From Zancudomyces culisetae (taxonomy: Eukaryota; Kickxellomycota; Harpellomycetes; Harpellales; Legeriomycetaceae), in contig LSSK01000575.1 of the NCBI GenBank assembly GCA_001969505.1, forward strand, positions 1-25,335: DNA of 25,335 bases. The letters are read 5' to 3'. The notes beneath the pieces are model-generated. The model was not told the DNA's origin, ran no database searches, and was given only the letters and a program-made list of their open reading frames with translations. Position numbers and translations under genes: made by a program. This document shows positions 22,037-25,335 of the stretch, one piece after another. Numbering within the stretch: the stretch's first letter is position 1; every line of letters begins with the position of its first letter.

Positions 22037-22197
22037 TTCTCCAAGTGTGTATCGCTTCTCTGACTTTTTTGCTTTTTATTTTAAATACTAAAATACAGTC
22101 TTTGTAGAAAACTTAACAAAATCCTCTAGTAAAATAGTACTACAACGTATAGATAAAAATAAGAAAGTTTATGTAAGAACGTACGTGGTGTCTATAT

Positions 22198-22891
22198 ATG
22201 CTTTCGAACTCGCTTTTTTTGAATATAGTCGCTATTACCATTACCGTTTATATTTTCATCGCCAACTGTGTATTTCTGCTTTTTAATCGCAATTCGTGCA
22301 TTTTGATTCGGAGACAAGAAAGCATCATTTTTTCTATATTTCTATTGGTTTTTCCTAAGGTGCATCAAAAACAATTCAGAATTGGTGCAGCAATATCCAA
22401 TGAAGAGTCTCCAGATTTAGGCGCAGGCAGGTGTAGCGCAACAAGCCTGTTATAATTTTATGTCAATGCATATCACATCACTTTGCCCCCCTTCCCCCTT
22501 TATACACCTCAAAATTGGAGTGGGTCATTGAAAATGGTGTAAGGAGTACCACTGCAAAGAAACACGTAGTATGTACCTAAATCCATTCAATCAGCTCTAA
22601 CGCATTTTTCGTTGTCCTCCACTTCCTCCTAAGAACCGCACATCTACAAGATATCGAAATGAATATATCAGGAACCAAAAACCCTGGAGGCCGGCAGAGT
22701 AAGTAAAGCTGACTAGTGAAAAATTCACCAGTTAATGTAAAAAGATACCTAAATTATTCAAAAGTTGCCCAGCCAAAATCATTTATTATGAGCTGCTTAG
22801 ACGCTTTTACATGCTACTTATAAAGAAAATTCAAAAGAAAATCCCGTTATCTCAGATACCCTTTTCTACTTGTTCAAACACATGTTTTTGA
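22198..22891 (+). CDS. Possible small spliced gene, unidentified
   Basis: Tentative model with three exons, 22198-22430, 22651-22698 and 22765-22891 (135 aa), all phases consistent. Exon 1 starts with an ATG and has a hydrophobic N-terminus (about 5-30) and a second hydrophobic stretch (about 43-53). The end of exon 1 and all of exon 2 are the most protein-like parts: acidic and polar, then a Tyr/Arg/Trp-rich stretch ending PWRPA. Donors are GTGTAG (weak) and GTAAGT (strong). Exon 3 overlaps the 3' end of the threonine aldolase gene on the other strand by 26 bp. An alternative reading of exon 2 starts at an ATG at 22659 in another frame. Nothing is recognised. The region may equally be only the upstream and downstream flanks of the two minus-strand genes. 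Confidence 0.25.
22782..22787 (-). terminator. AATAAA polyadenylation hexamer of the threonine aldolase gene
   Basis: On the minus strand AATAAA lies about 80 nt downstream of the threonine aldolase stop, a suitable distance for 3'-end processing. Confidence 0.4.
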
Positions 22892-24976
22892 CAACATCAA
22901 GTATAGTATCCACTACGTGCTCTTCGATTTGGAAATGAAAGACTATTCTAGCAACACTGTCCGAGTATGGCATAATCAAAACACCACTTTTTTGCAGCTC
23001 AGCGGTCACATCATAGGTGTTTAGCCCAACAGATCCAAAGTCAGCAAAAACCATATTTGTTTCAACTGGGTGAGCAAAAGACATTCCCAGCTTACTAAAC
23101 TCGCTAGCCAATCTTTTCGCTCGGGAGTGATCATGTTTAAGCAATGGTAAATGATTATCAATGCAGTAGCTTGCAGCATCTGCTAAAATCCCTGCCTGCC
23201 TCCATCTATTTGTTTATTCATCAGTTATCAACATATTTATAAATTTCTAACAGCTTGCATCAATATGCTTGTATGTTAGAGAATAATAACATCGGAGAAA
23301 TTCAGCTTGAATTACAAAAAGTGTATTATGCAGTTAAAGTATCTTACCCTCCGCCTAAGAGCTTTCTAAAGTGCCTAGCCTTTTTGATATTTTGTTTACT
23401 TCCGACTAGGACAGAGCCTACTGGAGCGCCCAGTCCCTTGGAAAAGCATATTGACATCTATTTGATGGAAATTGAGAGGAAGTGAGGAAAGGTGTTATAC
23501 TATTTTATACTTGGTATTCTTCTATAAATTATATCTATAAAAACAATAGTATATAAGTAATAAAAGTGGGAAAACTCACAGTATCAAAGTATTTTGCATA
23601 CTCGCTGAACGGAGTATTTGATTTGACTGATGCACTCCAAAGTCTGGCACCATCTATCATTAACCAGAATACATGTAAAAAAGTTAAATACAATCGTGTT
23701 CATACAAGTGAGTGTGTAAATTGGCGACTATCACTCCGCCAATAACACGGTTTAATCTTATTTTATGGTAACAATACGCTGTTTTGCTTACCCAAATGCA
23801 TCTTTACGCCCATTTCCCTGGAATACTCATAGATTTTTCTGAAAAGATGCACGTCAATTATCAAGTAATTAGCATAGTATAGTGGATACGAATTGTGATT
23901 TAGTATATCTTCACTTTGTGAAAGTAAAATTACCTTATTTCCTCTAGCGGAACTACCTAACGCATATAGCAATCAGACATGTAAATTAGCCATATATACT
24001 ATCATTTTGAATATTTAAACAATAAGACCACAAGTTAAAAAACAAGGTTCAAGATAAGTAAATATACTTACTACTCCATTAATCGTGTTTTCTAATGAAA
24101 TAACTCTTGTGGGTGCACAATGCACATCTCCATCGTCAACAACAATTTTTTTCTTAATTTCGTCCACAGTTATATACTTGTCGTTACTTGCAGCAATTGT
24201 AATAGTTTGGGCACGAGAAAGGTAGGCCAGCCCGCTTGCTTCATATACATTAACATGACATGCTTCGTCGCAAACTACAGAATATGGGGGTACGGTTAGG
24301 AGGGATCTTAGACCCAATTGATTACTCAACGTCCCCGTTGTACAAAACAAGCTGTCTTCCTTTTCACATAGATCCGCCATTCGCCTTTCCAATTTGTTTA
24401 TTGATGGGTCTTCCTGTTAAATATTATTGTGAATTAATTAGTCGAATATCTGCGTTGGTTTATTGATAAAGTAACATAAAGCAATGGTTGGAATATGCAC
24501 ATCAGAAAATAAAATTTGGTATCAAAATACTCAAAAGGTGTGTATCATTACCCCATAGACATCGTCACCGGTTTCTACAGTAGCCATTCGTTGTAGCATC
24601 TCAGTAGTAGGTTTTGTTACTATTTTTGCATCGTTAAATGTAATTATGCATCAAATATCTTAATGATACGGCGGTATAGGTCTTATATACAGATTGACAA
24701 AGTATTCCACACGGCTACATAAAAGTGACTATTATTTTAGAAGGCATCTATTGTATAAAGCCACACTCTATCGTGCAGATTGATTTTGAAATGAATGCTA
24801 GTGTAAAAATAAGATAAAATAGGCGCATGCATCTAACCTGTATCGCTTCTCATGTCCCAAACCCTGGAGCCTGTTTTTGCATTTGTGTCATAAAGCGATG
24901 AGTCGTTTTTGTAGAATCTTTTTTGGAATGCATTCGAAAAAATACGAGTGTTAATTCTTGAAAATGTTCGATTCAT
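22866..24976 (-). CDS. GLY1: L-threonine aldolase (low-specificity type)
   Basis: Eight exons on the minus strand: 24838-24976, 24552-24619, 24072-24413, 23934-23956, 23792-23838, 23580-23653, 23348-23457 and 22866-23205; 380 aa with every phase matching. The pyridoxal-phosphate enzyme cleaves L-threonine and L-allo-threonine to glycine and acetaldehyde. RSDTVTKPT spans the first splice junction (about 43-51), followed by GDDVYG (64-69) and [10 protein letters not shown] His near 103-110 precedes the VCDEACHVN segment. DGAR begins at Asp207, and the PLP Schiff-base lysine is Lys238 in [19 protein letters not shown] follows; a Met or Ile is more usual at the Trp. The 23-nt fourth exon encodes VVPLEEI and is needed to join its neighbours in frame. 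The first 25 residues are rich in Arg, Asn, Ser and Phe without acidic residues, suggesting a mitochondrial presequence, while yeast Gly1 is cytosolic. The first in-frame ATG is used; the frame upstream lacks another. Confidence 0.9.
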
Positions 24977-25270
24977 TGTTTTAGCACTAAACCCTGGTAC
25001 TCCTATGTTCTTTTTATTCAATTTACGTGTGTGCGTTTATTTATTTTATTTTATAGATATATCACTCTTCAGATTTGTTACTAGACAAATACGCGATAAA
25101 GCCTTGTTAAATGCTTTTGAAACACAGAATCACGATCATTTTTCAGAGTTCAAGTTGATTTGTGCGTTTCATGGTTGATCATAAGAAATTGCTCAATTAG
25201 TCCTCGTATTTAGCTGAAATTGCTAACACTTCATAGGCTGCTCCAGCTGTTTGCATTTGTGAGCTTTTTA
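24977..25270. other. Upstream flank of the threonine aldolase gene
   Basis: AT-rich presumed promoter region. The plus strand has a short open stretch (about 25073-25178, TGA end) preceded by an AG acceptor-like site. The translation is moderately protein-like but too short to assign. Confidence 0.35.
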
Positions 25271-25335
25271 CCAAACCCAAACCCAAACCCAAACCCAAAC
25301 CCAAACCCAAACCCAAACCCAAACCCAAACCCAAA
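25271..25335 (+). repeat. Telomere-like (CCCAAA)n array at the window edge
   Basis: 65 bases of perfect CCCAAA repeat, nearly eleven units, run off the window edge. G-strand unit TTTGGG. A true right-hand chromosome end should show the G-rich strand 5' to 3' on the plus strand, but here the C-rich strand is on top. The array is therefore interstitial, inverted, a plain hexamer satellite, or a contig-edge artefact. Confidence 0.9.

Noticed and set aside
22659-22698. ATG with a short frame running into GTAAGT, as an independent gene start
   Set aside because: Downstream splicing gives only about 30-50 codons with no known similarity; the alternative frame over the same bases looks more protein-like.
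25271-25335. Calling the hexamer array a chromosome end
   Set aside because: The C-rich strand is on top at the right edge, opposite to a right-hand telomere, so the claim is kept as an open finding only.
1-25335. tRNA, rRNA, CRISPR array or bacterial operon elements
   Set aside because: No cloverleaf with box A/B spacing, no rRNA-like stretch and no spaced repeat array was seen; gene structure is eukaryotic.

Overview
The window is nuclear DNA of a fungus, or a very close relative. The evidence is short spliceosomal introns (GTAAG-type donors, AG acceptors) and five genes whose products match yeast-type families: mitochondrial ribosomal protein bL31m, a PTM1-like lung-seven-transmembrane protein, the Swf1 palmitoyltransferase, a Faa-type fatty acyl-CoA synthetase and a Gly1-type threonine aldolase. 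A sixth gene, coding for a SANT plus U-box-like protein, is also clear. The DNA is AT-rich with intron-rich genes, which is less typical of budding yeasts; an early-diverging fungal lineage is a guess, not a demonstrated assignment.

Layout. 1-2330: intergenic DNA and one or two gene remnants (open frames in several registers, with frameshifts). 2697-3050: intact single-exon bL31m. 3051-11750: a gene-poor stretch of more than 8 kb with simple repeats, hairpins, a recurring short motif and scattered coding-like scraps, but no recognisable gene. 11754-13808 (+): PTM1-like, 3 exons, 614 aa. 14642-17003 (+): SANT/U-box-like protein, 5 exons, 649 aa, one intron with a GC donor. 17107-19073 (-): SWF1, 6 exons in my model, 441 aa, convergent with the previous gene and only 103 bp from it. 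19958-22036 (-): long-chain acyl-CoA synthetase, 692 aa, intronless. 22866-24976 (-): threonine aldolase, 8 exons including a 23-nt microexon, 380 aa. 25271-25335: a perfect (CCCAAA)n array at the right edge. Because the track of uninterrupted frames shows only single exons, the spliced models were built by hand from splice sites, phase agreement and family similarity.

There is no operon-like logic. The genes are unrelated housekeeping functions: mitochondrial translation, Golgi/endosome membrane protein, nuclear regulation, palmitoylation, lipid activation and glycine synthesis. Two loose links exist: SWF1 uses palmitoyl-CoA, the kind of product the neighbouring acyl-CoA synthetase makes, and bL31m and the aldolase both carry basic, possibly mitochondrial, N-termini. 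I regard these as coincidence. I do not see a clear new biological system. The best leads are the SANT/U-box protein, the decaying gene region at 927-2330, a possible small spliced gene at 22198-22891, and the telomere-like array, which is oriented opposite to a right-hand chromosome end.
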